A DNA stretch of 64,000 nucleotides from Caldisericia bacterium (GCA_030018355.1 JASEFN010000004.1:88291-152290), one strand, 5' to 3'; counted from the first letter of the stretch, positions 24,825 through 34,373 are shown. Notes: generated by a model not told the origin, from the letters alone. Numbers and translations: made by a program.

Positions 24825-26342
24825 ATGGCAACAATTCTTTCAGTTAGAAATATAGTAAAGGTTTATCCAAATGGAGTTGTTGCAAATAAAGGAGTTTCAC
24901 TTGATATAGAAGAAGGAACAATTCATGCAATAGTTGGTGAAAATGGCGCTGGAAAAACAACTTTAATGAAAATAATTTTTGGAATTGAGGAGCCACAAGA
25001 AGGTAAAATTTTATACAAAGGTAAAGAGATCAAAATAAAAAATCCATATGATGCAATTAAAATTGGTATTGGAATGGTTCATCAACATTTTATGTTAGCA
25101 CCTGACCTTACTGTTTATGAAAATTTACTTTTAGGAATAGAACCAAGAAAAGGATTGTTTCTTGATTCCAAAAAGGCAATCGAAACAACCAAAAAAGCAT
25201 CAGAAGAATTTGGTCTGCCTGTTCCTTTTGATAAAAAAATAAAAGATCTTCCAATTGGTTTAAGACAAAGAGTTGAAATTTTAAAGGCTCTAATAAGAAA
25301 TGCAGAACTTCTGATTTTAGATGAACCAACATCAGTTTTAACTCCCCAAGAGACAGAAGTTTTATTTGCAACTTTAAGAAACTTAAAAAAATCAGGAAAA
25401 ACAATTATTTTCATATCTCATAAATTAAAAGAAGTTTTAGAAATTGCAGATAAAATTACAGTTATGAGAGATGGTAAAATAGTTGCTACAAAAGATGCAA
25501 AAGATATGACTGAACATGAAATTGCTTATCTTATGGTTGGGAGAGAAATCTCTTTTGAAAGAATTCCTCCATGCGAAAAAGAAGGTGAGGTAATTTTTGA
25601 AGTAAAAGATATAACTTATATAAATGAAGAAAATATAAAAGTTTTAAATGGTATTTCATTTCAGTTAAAAACTCATGAAATTTTAGGTCTTGCTGGAATT
25701 GAAGGAAATGGTCAAACAGAACTTGTTGAGATTTTAACAGGGTTAAGAAGACCAACTTCTGGTAAAATTTTTCATAAAGGTAAAGATATAACAAATTTAA
25801 TTCCAAGGAAAATTAGAGAAAGCGGAATCTCTCATATTCCTGAAGATAGAATGAGAGATGGAGTTGCAGATAAAGCAACAATTGAAGAAAATGTTATTGT
25901 TGATAGATATTATAAAAATCTCTTTTCTGGAAGAGTTTTATTAAAAGAAAAGGAGATTGAAAATTATACAAATGAACTTATAAAAAAATTCAATATAGTA
26001 ACTATTTCATCAAAAAATCCTGTTAATTCTTTATCTGGTGGAAACATACAAAAAGTTGTTGTTGCAAGAGAACTTTCTTCAAATCCAACAGTTATAATTG
26101 CAGATCAACCAACCAGAGGAATTGATGTTGGTTCAGAAGAGTTAGTGCATAATCTTCTTAAAGAGGCAAGGGATAATGGTGCTGCAATTTTTCTTGTATC
26201 TGCAGATTTAGATGAAATACTTAAACTTTCAACAAGAATTTTAGTAATTTACAATGGTGAAATTGTAAAAGAATTCAAAAATTATGAAGGATTAACTGGT
26301 AAAGATCTTGGTCCATATATGCTTGGTATAAAAAGGGAGTAA
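24825..26342 (+). CDS. ABC importer 1 ATP-binding protein (two nucleotide-binding domains)
   Basis: Product of 505 aa with two fused ABC domains, as in the ribose/nucleoside class of importers. The first domain has a complete Walker A (G-E-N-G-A-G-K-T-T) and D-E-P-T Walker B. The second has the degenerate Walker A typical of the family (G-I-E-G-N-G-Q-T-E) and L-S-G-G-N-I-Q-K. It energises the permeases encoded downstream. SD GGAGG; 3 bases separate it from the first permease gene. Confidence 0.94.
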   Translation: MATILSVRNIVKVYPNGVVANKGVSLDIEEGTIHAIVGENGAGKTTLMKIIFGIEEPQEGKILYKGKEIKIKNPYDAIKIGIGMVHQHFMLAPDLTVYENLLLGIEPRKGLFLDSKKAIETTKKASEEFGLPVPFDKKIKDLPIGLRQRVEILKALIRNAELLILDEPTSVLTPQETEVLFATLRNLKKSGKTIIFISHKLKEVLEIADKITVMRDGKIVATKDAKDMTEHEIAYLMVGREISFERIPPCEKEGEVIFEVKDITYINEENIKVLNGISFQLKTHEILGLAGIEGNGQTELVEILTGLRRPTSGKIFHKGKDITNLIPRKIRESGISHIPEDRMRDGVADKATIEENVIVDRYYKNLFSGRVLLKEKEIENYTNELIKKFNIVTISSKNPVNSLSGGNIQKVVVARELSSNPTVIIADQPTRGIDVGSEELVHNLLKEARDNGAAIFLVSADLDEILKLSTRILVIYNGEIVKEFKNYEGLTGKDLGPYMLGIKRE

Positions 26343-26345
26343 AGC

Positions 26346-27422
26346 ATGGAGAGATTTATTCTTAAGTATTTTAATCTTATAAGAACAATAATTGCATTTT
26401 TGATTGGAGCATTTATCTGTGTTTTAATAATATTTATTTATAGCAAAGACCCATCAAACGGTTTAAGATATTTCTTTTTAGGTCCTTTTAGTTCAATTGG
26501 TAGATTAGGAAATGTTATTGAGATGGCATCACCCATAATCTTATGCGGACTTGCAATTGCAATTCCATTTCAAGCAGAACAATTTAATATAGGTGCAGAA
26601 GGTGCTCTCTTTATTTCTGCAGCAGTTGCAACTGGTTTTGGTGTCTCAACAAATTTTCCCAAATTTATACATATTCCTTTAATGCTTTTAGTTGCAGGAG
26701 GAGTTGGTGCTTTTTGGGGTTTTATTCCTGGAATTCTTAAAGCAAAATGGAAAGCAAGTGAACTTGTTATAACTCTTATGATGAATTATGTTGCTCTTTA
26801 TCTCAGTTTATATATAATAAATTTTCATTTTAGAGATAAAAAGGCTGGATTTCTTGTTTCATATCAACTTCCAAAAACTGCATGGTTTGATCAATTTATA
26901 AAAAATACAAGAATTCATTATGGAGTTTTATTAACAATAGTTTTTATAATTCTTGTTTATATACTTTTATATAAAACAAAACTTGGTTATGAAATTAGAA
27001 TGACTGGTTTTAACATAAATTTTGCAAAATATGGAGGAATTAATACATTTAAGATAATTTTAATAACTCAAATTATTGGTGGTTTTATTGCTGGAATTGC
27101 TGGAATAAGTGAAGTTATGGGAATTCATAGAAGATTTAACTGGCAAGGAACACCAGGATATGGTTGGGATGGAGTTGTCGTTGCAATTATTGGAAGAAAT
27201 CATCCTATATTAATTGCATTTGCGTCAATTTTTATTGCATATTTAAGGGTGAGTGGTCAAGTTTTAAATTTACTTACTGATATTCCAGCAGAAATAGTTA
27301 CTGTTCTTGAATCTATAATTATTCTTCTTATAACAGCAGAAGCATTTTTAACTCAATGGAAGTATAGAATAACAGTAAGAGAGGCAGAAAAGAGGGAGGT
27401 AAAAATTGAGTCCGCTTCTTAA
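26346..27422 (+). CDS. ABC importer 1 permease A (BPD_transp_2 family)
   Basis: Product of 358 aa with about 8-10 membrane segments of the branched-chain-amino-acid/ribose/nucleoside permease family. The cytoplasmic loop E-I-R-M-T-G-F-N-I-N-F-A-K-Y-G-G is the usual ATPase-contact region, and G-A-E-G-A-L-F-I near residue 80 is conserved in nucleoside members. It overlaps permease B by 17 bases. It is the counterpart of the 384-aa protein of importer 2. Confidence 0.92.
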   Translation: MERFILKYFNLIRTIIAFLIGAFICVLIIFIYSKDPSNGLRYFFLGPFSSIGRLGNVIEMASPIILCGLAIAIPFQAEQFNIGAEGALFISAAVATGFGVSTNFPKFIHIPLMLLVAGGVGAFWGFIPGILKAKWKASELVITLMMNYVALYLSLYIINFHFRDKKAGFLVSYQLPKTAWFDQFIKNTRIHYGVLLTIVFIILVYILLYKTKLGYEIRMTGFNINFAKYGGINTFKIILITQIIGGFIAGIAGISEVMGIHRRFNWQGTPGYGWDGVVVAIIGRNHPILIAFASIFIAYLRVSGQVLNLLTDIPAEIVTVLESIIILLITAEAFLTQWKYRITVREAEKREVKIESAS

Positions 27423-28323
27423 AAGTATATTAAGTCCATCATTTGGTTTTGCAATTTTAAGAGTTATGACTCCAATTCTATTTGCAGCAATTGGTGTTGC
27501 AATAACTGCCCTTTCTGGTGCAATTAATATTTCAATGGAAGGAACAATGCTTATTGCCGCATTCTTTGGAGTAATTGTAAGTGCTTTTACTCAAAATCTT
27601 CTCCTTTCATTTATAGCAGGTGTTCTTGCTGGAATTGGCCTTGCATGTATTCTTGCATATTTTCACCTTAAACTAAAAGCAGACATTATTCTTGCTGCAA
27701 TTGCTTTAAATATGTTTTCTTCTGGTATTACTATATTTCTTCTTTATATTTTTGCAAAAGATAAAGGAACTTCAAGTTCACTTAAAAGTTTAGTTTTTCC
27801 ATCTATCCAAATTCCCATAATAAAAGATATTCCAATATTAGGACAAATTTTTAGTGGTCATAATATTCTTACATATCTTGCTTTGATCTCAGTTATAATC
27901 TTTTACATTATAACTTTTAAAACTCCTCTTGGATTAAGAATTAGAGCAGTTGGACAAAATCCTGATGCTGCAAGTTCAGTTGGTGTTAATGTAAATAAAA
28001 TTAGGTTTTATGCACTTGTTTTATCTGGAATCTTTGGAGCACTTGGAGGTCTCTATCTTTCAATGGGATATGTTAGTTGGTTTGCGAGAGATATGACTGC
28101 TGGAAGAGGTTTTATTGCAATAGCAGCATCAAATTTAGGAGCCCATTTACCTTTTGGTGTTTTTCTTGCTTCTCTTCTTTTTGGTATTTTAAACACAATT
28201 GCAATTTATCTTGCATCTCTTCAAATTCCATCTGAATTTATTCAAATGATTCCTTATATTGCAACAGTAATTACATTAACGATATATTCAATTCAGGCAG
28301 CAAGAAAAAGAAAGGAGAGATAA
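27406..28323 (+). CDS. ABC importer 1 permease B (BPD_transp_2 family)
   Basis: Product of 305 aa, a second membrane subunit of the same family, with about 8-9 hydrophobic helices and the contact loop R-A-V-G-Q-N-P-D-A-A-S-S-V-G-V. N-terminal G-A-I-N-I-S-M-E-G is the conserved element also seen in the importer 2 partner. The start is a TTG with SD GGGAGG inside the 3' end of permease A. Its last base overlaps the next ATG. Confidence 0.92.
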   Translation: MSPLLKSILSPSFGFAILRVMTPILFAAIGVAITALSGAINISMEGTMLIAAFFGVIVSAFTQNLLLSFIAGVLAGIGLACILAYFHLKLKADIILAAIALNMFSSGITIFLLYIFAKDKGTSSSLKSLVFPSIQIPIIKDIPILGQIFSGHNILTYLALISVIIFYIITFKTPLGLRIRAVGQNPDAASSVGVNVNKIRFYALVLSGIFGALGGLYLSMGYVSWFARDMTAGRGFIAIAASNLGAHLPFGVFLASLLFGILNTIAIYLASLQIPSEFIQMIPYIATVITLTIYSIQAARKRKER

Positions 28324-29258
28324 TGAAAAAAATAATTCTTGATTGCGATCCAGGACATGATGACATGATAGCAATTATGCTTGCTTCATCAAGAAAAGAA
28401 ATTGAAATTATTGGTATAACAACAGTTGCAGGAAATCAAACTGGAGATAAAACTTTTCAAAATGCTTTAAAAACATTAACATTAATTAACAGAAAAGATA
28501 TAAAAGTTGCAAAAGGTTTTGATAAACCAATTTTAAGAGAACTTATAACTGCACCAAAAATTCATGGCATTTCAGGTCTTGATGGAGCAAATTTACCAGA
28601 ACCTGAAATAGAACCTCTTAAAATTCATGCAGTTGATTTTATAATTGATACTCTTTTAAATTCAAATGAAAAAATTTATATTGTTCCAACCGGACCTTTA
28701 ACAAATATTGCGATTTCCTTAATAAAAGAGCCAAAAATAAAAGAAAAAATTGAAAAAATAGTTTTAATGGGAGGTGCAATTTTTGATTCAAACATAACTC
28801 CTGCAGCAGAATTTAATATTTATGTTGATCCAGAAGCTGCAAAAATTGTTTTTAATTCAGGTATTCCGATAGTTATGGTTGGTCTTGATGTAACAAACAA
28901 AGCACTATTAACTTTTGATGATATAGAGAAAATAGAGAAAATGAATGGAAAAATTTCAAGTGTTGTTGGTCCGCTTTTAAGATTTTTCGCAAATGCAAAT
29001 AAAGAGTTTTTTGGATTTAATGGTGCTCCAATTCATGATGCATTAACAATTTCTTATCTTATAGATGAGACAACTCTTACACTAAAAGAGTATTTTGTCG
29101 ATATTGAAATTCAAGGAGAATTAACAAGAGGAAGAACTATAGTTGATGTATATGGAGTTTTAAAGAGAAAACCAAATGCATTTGTTGCAATAGATTTAGA
29201 TTTAATTAAGTTTAAAAATATGATTTTTGAGATGATTGAGTTTTTAGATAAAAGTTAA
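28323..29258 (+). CDS. Inosine/uridine-preferring nucleoside hydrolase (second copy)
   Basis: Product of 311 aa. The metal motif D-C-D-P-G-H-D-D (about residues 6-13) plus G-P-L-T-N and M-G-G-A-I-F are typical of the RihA/RihB/IunH group. It is clearly diverged from the first copy (which has D-T-D-A-G-I-D-D), so the two probably differ in base preference. One shared base with the permease gene and an SD (GGAGAG) show that it is part of the importer operon. Confidence 0.94.
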   Translation: MKKIILDCDPGHDDMIAIMLASSRKEIEIIGITTVAGNQTGDKTFQNALKTLTLINRKDIKVAKGFDKPILRELITAPKIHGISGLDGANLPEPEIEPLKIHAVDFIIDTLLNSNEKIYIVPTGPLTNIAISLIKEPKIKEKIEKIVLMGGAIFDSNITPAAEFNIYVDPEAAKIVFNSGIPIVMVGLDVTNKALLTFDDIEKIEKMNGKISSVVGPLLRFFANANKEFFGFNGAPIHDALTISYLIDETTLTLKEYFVDIEIQGELTRGRTIVDVYGVLKRKPNAFVAIDLDLIKFKNMIFEMIEFLDKS

Positions 29259-29273
29259 AATTTGGAGGAATAA

Positions 29274-30566
29274 ATGTTAATTAAAAATACAACAATAATA
29301 GATTTTAAAGATTTAAAAATAGAAAAAAATAAAGATATTTTAATTGATGGAAATAAAATTAAAAAAATTGGTGAAAATTTAGAAGGAGATGAAATTATTG
29401 ATGGAAGTAACTTTTATACTCTGCCTGGTCTTGTAAATTGTCATTCACATGTTGCAATGACTTTAATAAGAGGATCTGCAGAGGATGTAAATTCAACAGA
29501 TTGGTTTAATAAATACATTTGGATTTATGAAAAAAATTTAAGACCCCATTTTGTGTATTTTGGAACTCTTCTTGGTGCTGCAGAAATGCTTTTATCAGGA
29601 GTAACAACTGTTTTTGATCATTACTTTTATATGGATGAAGCGTATAAAGCATATGAAGAGGCTGGAATTAGAGCAGACCTTGCATGGGCTCTTTTTGGTG
29701 TTGGAGAAAATGAAGAAGAAAATTTTAAAAAGGCAATGGATTTCATTGAAAAATATAATGGGTTATCAGATAGATTAACAATTTCTCTTGGGCCACATTC
29801 TCCATATGTTTGCCCAGAAGATTTTTTAAAAAAGTTTTCAATGCTTTCTAAAGTTTATGAATTAAAAATTCATATTCATGCATCAGAAATGGAGTGGCAA
29901 GTTGAAAAAAGTATAAAAGAAAAGGGAAAAACGCCAATAAAACATCTTTATGATATTGGTCTTATTAAGGAAAATACTCTCATTGCACATGCATATAGGG
30001 CAAGAGATGAAGATTTAAAAATTATAAAAGACACGAATGCATTTATAGCACATGCACCTAAAACATTTATGAAATTTGGAGATCTTTCAGACATTTTATT
30101 TAGAATTCTAAAAGAGAAAGTAAGATGTGGTTTTGCAACCGATGGGGTTGTTTCTAATAACACTCTTTCTATTTTTGAAGCAGGAAGGTTAGCAGCACTA
30201 AATGCTAAAATTTCAAAATCTAATCCAGAAATCGCAAGAATAGAAGAATTAATGCCACTTTTCTCTTCAGGTGGCTCTCTTTTAACTCATTTAAAAATTG
30301 GAGAAATAAAAGAAGATTATGTTGCAGATTTAATTCTTATTAACAAAAATTCTCCCTCATTAAATCCAGAAATAAACATTTTTGCAAATCTTCTCTATTC
30401 AATATCTGAGAGAGACATTGATACTGTAATAGTTGATGGTAAAGTTGTTGTTAAAAATGGAAAATTATTAACAATTGATATTCCATACTTAATCAAAGAA
30501 ATAAATAAAATAAAAGATATTATGCTTATTAGAAGTGATAAACCTATGCAAAAATTTGGAGAGTGA
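29274..30566 (+). CDS. Amidohydrolase of the MTA/SAH (5'-methylthioadenosine / S-adenosylhomocysteine) deaminase type
   Basis: Product of 430 aa, the length of the TrzF/MtaD/SsnA branch of metal-dependent amidohydrolases. Zn ligands: N-C-H-S-H (about residue 59), H-I-H-A-S-E, I-A-H-A and T-D-G-V-V-S-N. This pattern fits enzymes that deaminate adenosine-type nucleosides, 5'-methylthioadenosine and S-adenosylhomocysteine to the inosine forms. Strong SD. The phosphorylase gene starts at its stop codon, which suggests consecutive steps: deamination, then phosphorolysis. Confidence 0.82.
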   Translation: MLIKNTTIIDFKDLKIEKNKDILIDGNKIKKIGENLEGDEIIDGSNFYTLPGLVNCHSHVAMTLIRGSAEDVNSTDWFNKYIWIYEKNLRPHFVYFGTLLGAAEMLLSGVTTVFDHYFYMDEAYKAYEEAGIRADLAWALFGVGENEEENFKKAMDFIEKYNGLSDRLTISLGPHSPYVCPEDFLKKFSMLSKVYELKIHIHASEMEWQVEKSIKEKGKTPIKHLYDIGLIKENTLIAHAYRARDEDLKIIKDTNAFIAHAPKTFMKFGDLSDILFRILKEKVRCGFATDGVVSNNTLSIFEAGRLAALNAKISKSNPEIARIEELMPLFSSGGSLLTHLKIGEIKEDYVADLILINKNSPSLNPEINIFANLLYSISERDIDTVIVDGKVVVKNGKLLTIDIPYLIKEINKIKDIMLIRSDKPMQKFGE

Positions 30567-30571
30567 ATTTT

Positions 30572-31303
30572 ATGAGTGAAGCACATATTAAATGTGAAAA
30601 AGAAGATATATCAGAAAAAATTATTCTAGTCGGAAATCCAGATAGAGCAAAAAGAATAAATTTTGAATTTTTTAGTAATGGAAAACTTGTTAATGAATAT
30701 AGATCACTTTTAGTTTATACTGGATTTTATAAAGATGATAGAATAACAGTTGCAACAACTGGAATGGGTTCTCCATCTGCTGCAATTGTTCTTGAAGAAT
30801 TAATTAAACTTGGAGGAAAAATTTTTATTAGAGTTGGAAGTGCTGGTGGATTAAATCCAAAGATTCAAACTGGAGATATTGTTATTGCAACAAGTTCAAT
30901 TAGAGATGATGGAACTTCAATTAAATATTTACCTCTTGGATTTCCAGCAGTTCCAGATTTTGATTTAACATCAATTTTAATTAAAAAGGCGAAAGAGAAT
31001 TTTGATAGAATTTTTTATGGAATAGTACTCTCATCAGATGGTTTTTATGAAGGTTATGATAAAGAGATAATAAAAAAATATGTTGAATCAAATGTTCAAG
31101 CAGTTGAAATGGAAAGTGGAGTTGTCTTTATTGTTTCACAAAGGAGAAGAGTTAAGGCTGGCGCAATTTTTGTTATTGATGGAAATATTACTCTTGGTAA
31201 GATGAAAGAGAAGGGCAAAGAAAAAGAATTTAGTATGGGTGAATATATTGCGTCAAAAATTGCACTCGAAACACTTTCAGAATATAAAGTTATTTGGAAA
31301 TAA
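30572..31303 (+). CDS. Nucleoside phosphorylase (PNP/UDP family)
   Basis: Product of 243 aa of the hexameric PNP_UDP_1 family, which cleaves nucleosides with phosphate to base and (deoxy/methylthio)ribose-1-phosphate. Phosphate-site G-N-P-D-R-A, S-A-G-G-L near residue 92 and the ribose/base motif V-E-M-E-S-G (about residue 178) are present; the pattern resembles DeoD and archaeal MTA phosphorylases. An in-frame GTG at 30563 also exists, but SD GGAGAG (30558-30563) fits the ATG at 30572. The last ~45 bases of the gene are repeated downstream of the copper ATPase (34256-34373). Confidence 0.88.
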   Translation: MSEAHIKCEKEDISEKIILVGNPDRAKRINFEFFSNGKLVNEYRSLLVYTGFYKDDRITVATTGMGSPSAAIVLEELIKLGGKIFIRVGSAGGLNPKIQTGDIVIATSSIRDDGTSIKYLPLGFPAVPDFDLTSILIKKAKENFDRIFYGIVLSSDGFYEGYDKEIIKKYVESNVQAVEMESGVVFIVSQRRRVKAGAIFVIDGNITLGKMKEKGKEKEFSMGEYIASKIALETLSEYKVIWK

Positions 31304-31371
31304 ATGAAATGTTTGACATAAGGAGTTATAAAAATGAAGATTTTAGAGAAAAAACGAAAAATAACAGGGTC
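31256..31371 (+). repeat. Left copy of ~115-bp direct repeat flanking the CopB island
   Basis: It runs from within the 3' end of the phosphorylase gene through its stop codon and ~70 bases beyond. By eye it aligns with 34256-34373 with roughly 11 mismatches or single-base gaps in about 117 positions. In this copy the reading frame is intact, so it is the resident one. Confidence 0.85.
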
Positions 31372-31763
31372 TATATTTAACAAGAATTATGTTTAGAAAG
31401 TATCAATGTTTAAGAGTTATAGATGCCTCTATTATTATCAAAAATAGTCTAATATTTTTTAAAACATAAAATTTTTCTTTAATATTCATTATTCATCATA
31501 TTGATTTATTTACTCTTTTGGATATTAAAAGCAAGAATTAAAGAATTAGTTTTAATTTATAAAAAATATAGGGAAAGGGTTTAGAGCAAATAATATAAGA
31601 AAATTGTAAAATAAAACAAAAGGATTCCTTTTTAGTATGAAAAATGTCTGATTCAGCGTGATGAAAGAAGATAGTAAAAAAGATAAAAATGAGGATACAA
31701 ATTTATATTCTGATAATTTTATTAAAAAGTGCTTTGAATTCTATTGATTATGACTGATAGGGC
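31372..31763. other. Intergenic stretch without a supported gene (left part of the CopB island)
   Basis: Apart from very short ORFs without SD (24 codons near 31390, 28 codons near 31660) nothing protein-coding is supported. Base composition is extremely A+T-rich, unlike the adjacent copB gene. It may hold decayed genes from the same insertion; no inverted-repeat transposon ends or transposase fragment could be recognised. Confidence 0.5.
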
Positions 31764-31792
31764 TTGACATACAAATTCGATTGGATTATTAT
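31764..31792 (+). promoter_or_regulatory. Consensus-type promoter of the copB unit
   Basis: A perfect TTGACA (31764-31769), a 17-base spacer and TATTAT (31787-31792). It is the closest match to the classic sigma-70 promoter in the window and unlike the extended -10 promoters of the resident genes. Transcription would start near 31799, giving a ~45-base leader before the small ORF at 31845. No CopY-, CsoR- or CueR-type operator is evident. Confidence 0.7.
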
Positions 31793-31844
31793 TAAGTCCA
31801 AAGTTTTAGGTATAGTAAGTTATTTCTCAAAAAGGAGGTAATAA

Positions 31845-32018
31845 ATGTTATTACAAAATCAAGATATAAATTTGATCACAATTTGTTCAAATATGAATTT
31901 AATCACTATTTATAAACCAAAATGTCTTCAATCTTTTGCTTTTTTACAAAATAAATATAAGTTTGTCAAAAAATTACTACAATTTAAAGGAGGAATCAAT
32001 GAACCAATCTCAAAATAA
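31845..32018 (+). CDS. Small 57-aa ORF overlapping the start of copB (possible leader peptide)
   Basis: The ATG is preceded by a near-perfect SD AAAGGAGG (31831-31838) at 6 bases spacing, the best ribosome binding site of the region. The 57-aa product has two cysteines (C14, C27), is weakly hydrophobic, and matches no family I know. Its stop lies 20 bases inside copB in a different frame, so ribosomes finishing it would sit on the copB start. It may be a translational coupler or metal-sensing leader; that it is real rests on the SD and position only. Confidence 0.5.
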   Translation: MLLQNQDINLITICSNMNLITIYKPKCLQSFAFLQNKYKFVKKLLQFKGGINEPISK

Positions 32019-34089
32019 ACATAAAAATCACCACAATATGCATATGACTCATAAATACATACACTCCAAAACAGATACCCCAAAAAATCATTCAATAAGA
32101 CATACAGATCACACAGGACACGAGCAGATGTTCCGTAAACGTTTCTGGATATGTTTAGTTCTTAGTGTACCAGTTGTAATTTTCAGTCCTATACCCCAAC
32201 GCTTATTAGGCTTTAAAATACCAACCTTCCCATGGAGTGAGTGGATTCCTTTCTTATTTTCACTTGTCATTTTCAGTTATGGTGGTATACCTTTCCTTCA
32301 AATGTCCATACCTGAATTACGACATCGCAGACCAGGTATGATGACACTGATTTCTTTAGCAATCTCCATTGCTTTTGTTTATAGTATTCTGGCACAAATT
32401 ACCAATCTTGGAGAGGGATTCTTTTGGGAACTAGTTACATTAATTGATGTAATGCTTCTTGGTCACTGGCTTGAAATGCGTTCTGTACGTCAAGCCTCTG
32501 GTGCTTTAAACGAACTTGCTAAATTAATGCCAGATACTGCTGAACGTATTTTACCAGATGGAAGTGTTGAAATTGTTTCTACTTCTGCTTTACACATCGG
32601 AGATCTTGTATTGGTACGCCCAGGCACAAGCATACCTGCTGATGGCGAAGTAGTTGATGGTGAGTCAAATGTTAATGAAGCGATGATCACTGGGGAATCT
32701 CGTCCTGTTAGTAAATTACCTGGATCAAAAGTTATTGCTGGAACAATTAATGGAGATGGTAGTTTGCGTATTCGCGTTACCGCTATTGGTGATCAAACTG
32801 CACTAGCAGGTATTATGCGTCTTGTAAAACAAGCGCAAATGTCTAAGTCTCCAACTCAAGTGCTCGCTGATCGTGCAGCAGGTTGGCTATTTTACATTGC
32901 CTTGATTGTAGCTGCTATTACTGCCATTGGATGGACCATAACTGTTGGTTTCAATGTTGAAGTTCTTATGCGTGTTGTTACAGTATTGGTTATTGCTTGT
33001 CCACACGCACTTGGTTTGGCTGTTCCATTGGTTGTTGCTATAACAACAGCACTTGGAGCTAAAAATGGAATTTTAGTTCGTGATCGATTGGCATTAGAAA
33101 CCGCTCGTGATATAGATATAGTAGTTTTTGACAAAACTGGAACTCTAACCGAAGGTAAATTTGGTGTGGTAGGCATTGCAGTAAATAAGGGCTGGAATGA
33201 AAATGATGCATTAGCCCTTGCTGCAGCTATTGAAGGTGACTCGGAACATCTTATTGCCCAAGCAATACGGAAGGCAGCACAAGATCGTGGACTTACATTA
33301 CCTTCTGTTAGTGAGTTCACTGCCTTGAAAGGGCGTGGTGTACGAGCCTTTTTCAATAATAAATCTGTTTATGTGGGTGGTCCACGCATGTTAGAAATGT
33401 TAGATTTACATCCGCCAGACTATTTTAAAACTTTTATCCAAACTGCAGGGGAGAAAGCGCAATCAGTAGTTTATTTAATTGTTGATAAACAAGTAGTTGC
33501 TGCATTCGCTGTAGCAGATGTTATACGCCCTGAAAGCAAAGAAGCTGTTCGTCGATTACATGAAATGGGTATTGAGGTTGCAATGTTAACAGGTGATAGT
33601 CAAGAAGTAGCACAGGCTGTTGCTGCTGAATTGGGTATTGATTATGTCTTTGCTCAAGTTCTCCCAGAACATAAAGTTCAGATAGTGGCTGATTTACAAA
33701 CTAAAGGAAAACGTGTTGCTGTAGTTGGCGATGGAGTAAATGATGCACCAGCCCTAACCAAAGCGGATGTTGGAATTGCAATTGGCAGTGGTACAGATGT
33801 TGCAATCGAATCTGCTGGAGTAATTCTGGTTAAAAGTAATCCATTAGATGTGGTTAAGGTAATTGCTCTAAGTCGAGCTAGTTACCATAAGATGATCCAA
33901 AATCTATGGTGGGCTGCTGGCTACAACATTATTGCTCTACCACTTGCAGCAGGTGTTCTCGCTCGTTGGGGTATTTTGTTTTCTCCAGCCATTGGAGCAC
34001 TCTTTATGTCACTTAGCACAATTATTGTTGCCATAAATGCTCAATTGTTACGTAGTGAGCGTCTATCAATACTAACACCCACTAAGTGA
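31999..34089 (+). CDS. copB: CopB-type copper/silver P1B ATPase
   Basis: Product of 696 aa. A His-rich N-terminus (about residues 1-45, about 13 His) is followed by eight expected membrane helices. The ion motif is C-P-H (residues 334-336), diagnostic of the CopB (P1B-3) subgroup, not C-P-C of CopA. The phosphorylated Asp378 in D-K-T-G-T, the G-D-S and G-D-G-V-N-D-A-P hinge motifs are complete. SD AAAGGAGGA selects the ATG at 31999; a TTG at 31936 in frame is not supported. G+C content is visibly higher than in all neighbours, and arginine is coded by CGT/CGC/CGA instead of AGA, so the gene was acquired recently. It exports copper or silver from the cytoplasm. Confidence 0.95.
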   Translation: MNQSQNKHKNHHNMHMTHKYIHSKTDTPKNHSIRHTDHTGHEQMFRKRFWICLVLSVPVVIFSPIPQRLLGFKIPTFPWSEWIPFLFSLVIFSYGGIPFLQMSIPELRHRRPGMMTLISLAISIAFVYSILAQITNLGEGFFWELVTLIDVMLLGHWLEMRSVRQASGALNELAKLMPDTAERILPDGSVEIVSTSALHIGDLVLVRPGTSIPADGEVVDGESNVNEAMITGESRPVSKLPGSKVIAGTINGDGSLRIRVTAIGDQTALAGIMRLVKQAQMSKSPTQVLADRAAGWLFYIALIVAAITAIGWTITVGFNVEVLMRVVTVLVIACPHALGLAVPLVVAITTALGAKNGILVRDRLALETARDIDIVVFDKTGTLTEGKFGVVGIAVNKGWNENDALALAAAIEGDSEHLIAQAIRKAAQDRGLTLPSVSEFTALKGRGVRAFFNNKSVYVGGPRMLEMLDLHPPDYFKTFIQTAGEKAQSVVYLIVDKQVVAAFAVADVIRPESKEAVRRLHEMGIEVAMLTGDSQEVAQAVAAELGIDYVFAQVLPEHKVQIVADLQTKGKRVAVVGDGVNDAPALTKADVGIAIGSGTDVAIESAGVILVKSNPLDVVKVIALSRASYHKMIQNLWWAAGYNIIALPLAAGVLARWGILFSPAIGALFMSLSTIIVAINAQLLRSERLSILTPTK

Positions 34090-34091
34090 TT

Positions 34092-34164
34092 ACTACTATC
34101 GTTCAAATGAACAATGAAAATAGCCTTAATGTACATAAGATGAGAATAGTAGTCGATATTTTTT
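34092..34164 (+). terminator. Possible terminator of copB
   Basis: ACTACTAT (34092-34099) and ATAGTAGT (34146-34153) form an 8-bp stem with a long loop that contains its own small hairpin (GTTCA/TGAAC), followed by CGATATTTTTT. The long loop makes it weaker than a textbook terminator. Confidence 0.4.
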
Positions 34165-34255
34165 ACCATCATGATCAAACTAAAACTGAAATATACAAAT
34201 CTATATTAATCTAAAGTTTTTAATGAGAGAATATATGAAATTCTCAAGGATATTT

Positions 34256-34373
34256 AAAATTGCACTTTAAACAACTTTCAGAATATAAAGTTATTGGGGA
34301 ATAAATGAAATGTTTCACATAAGTAGTTATAAAAAATGAAGGTTTTAGAGGAAAAACGAAAAATAACATGGTA
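34256..34373 (+). repeat. Right copy of the direct repeat flanking the CopB island
   Basis: A degenerate copy of 31256-31371. It includes the last codons of the phosphorylase gene, but with an in-frame TAA, so it is a dead duplicate. Together the two copies bracket about 2.9 kb containing the small ORF and copB. The bases between copB and this repeat (34165-34255) hold nothing recognisable. Confidence 0.85.

Noticed and set aside
31304..31763. Insertion sequence remnant in the copB island
   Set aside because: No terminal inverted repeats or transposase-like frames could be found by eye, only very short ORFs.
32892..33356. 154-codon minus-strand ORF inside copB
   Set aside because: It lies wholly antisense within a fully conserved P-type ATPase and has no SD or recognisable domain.
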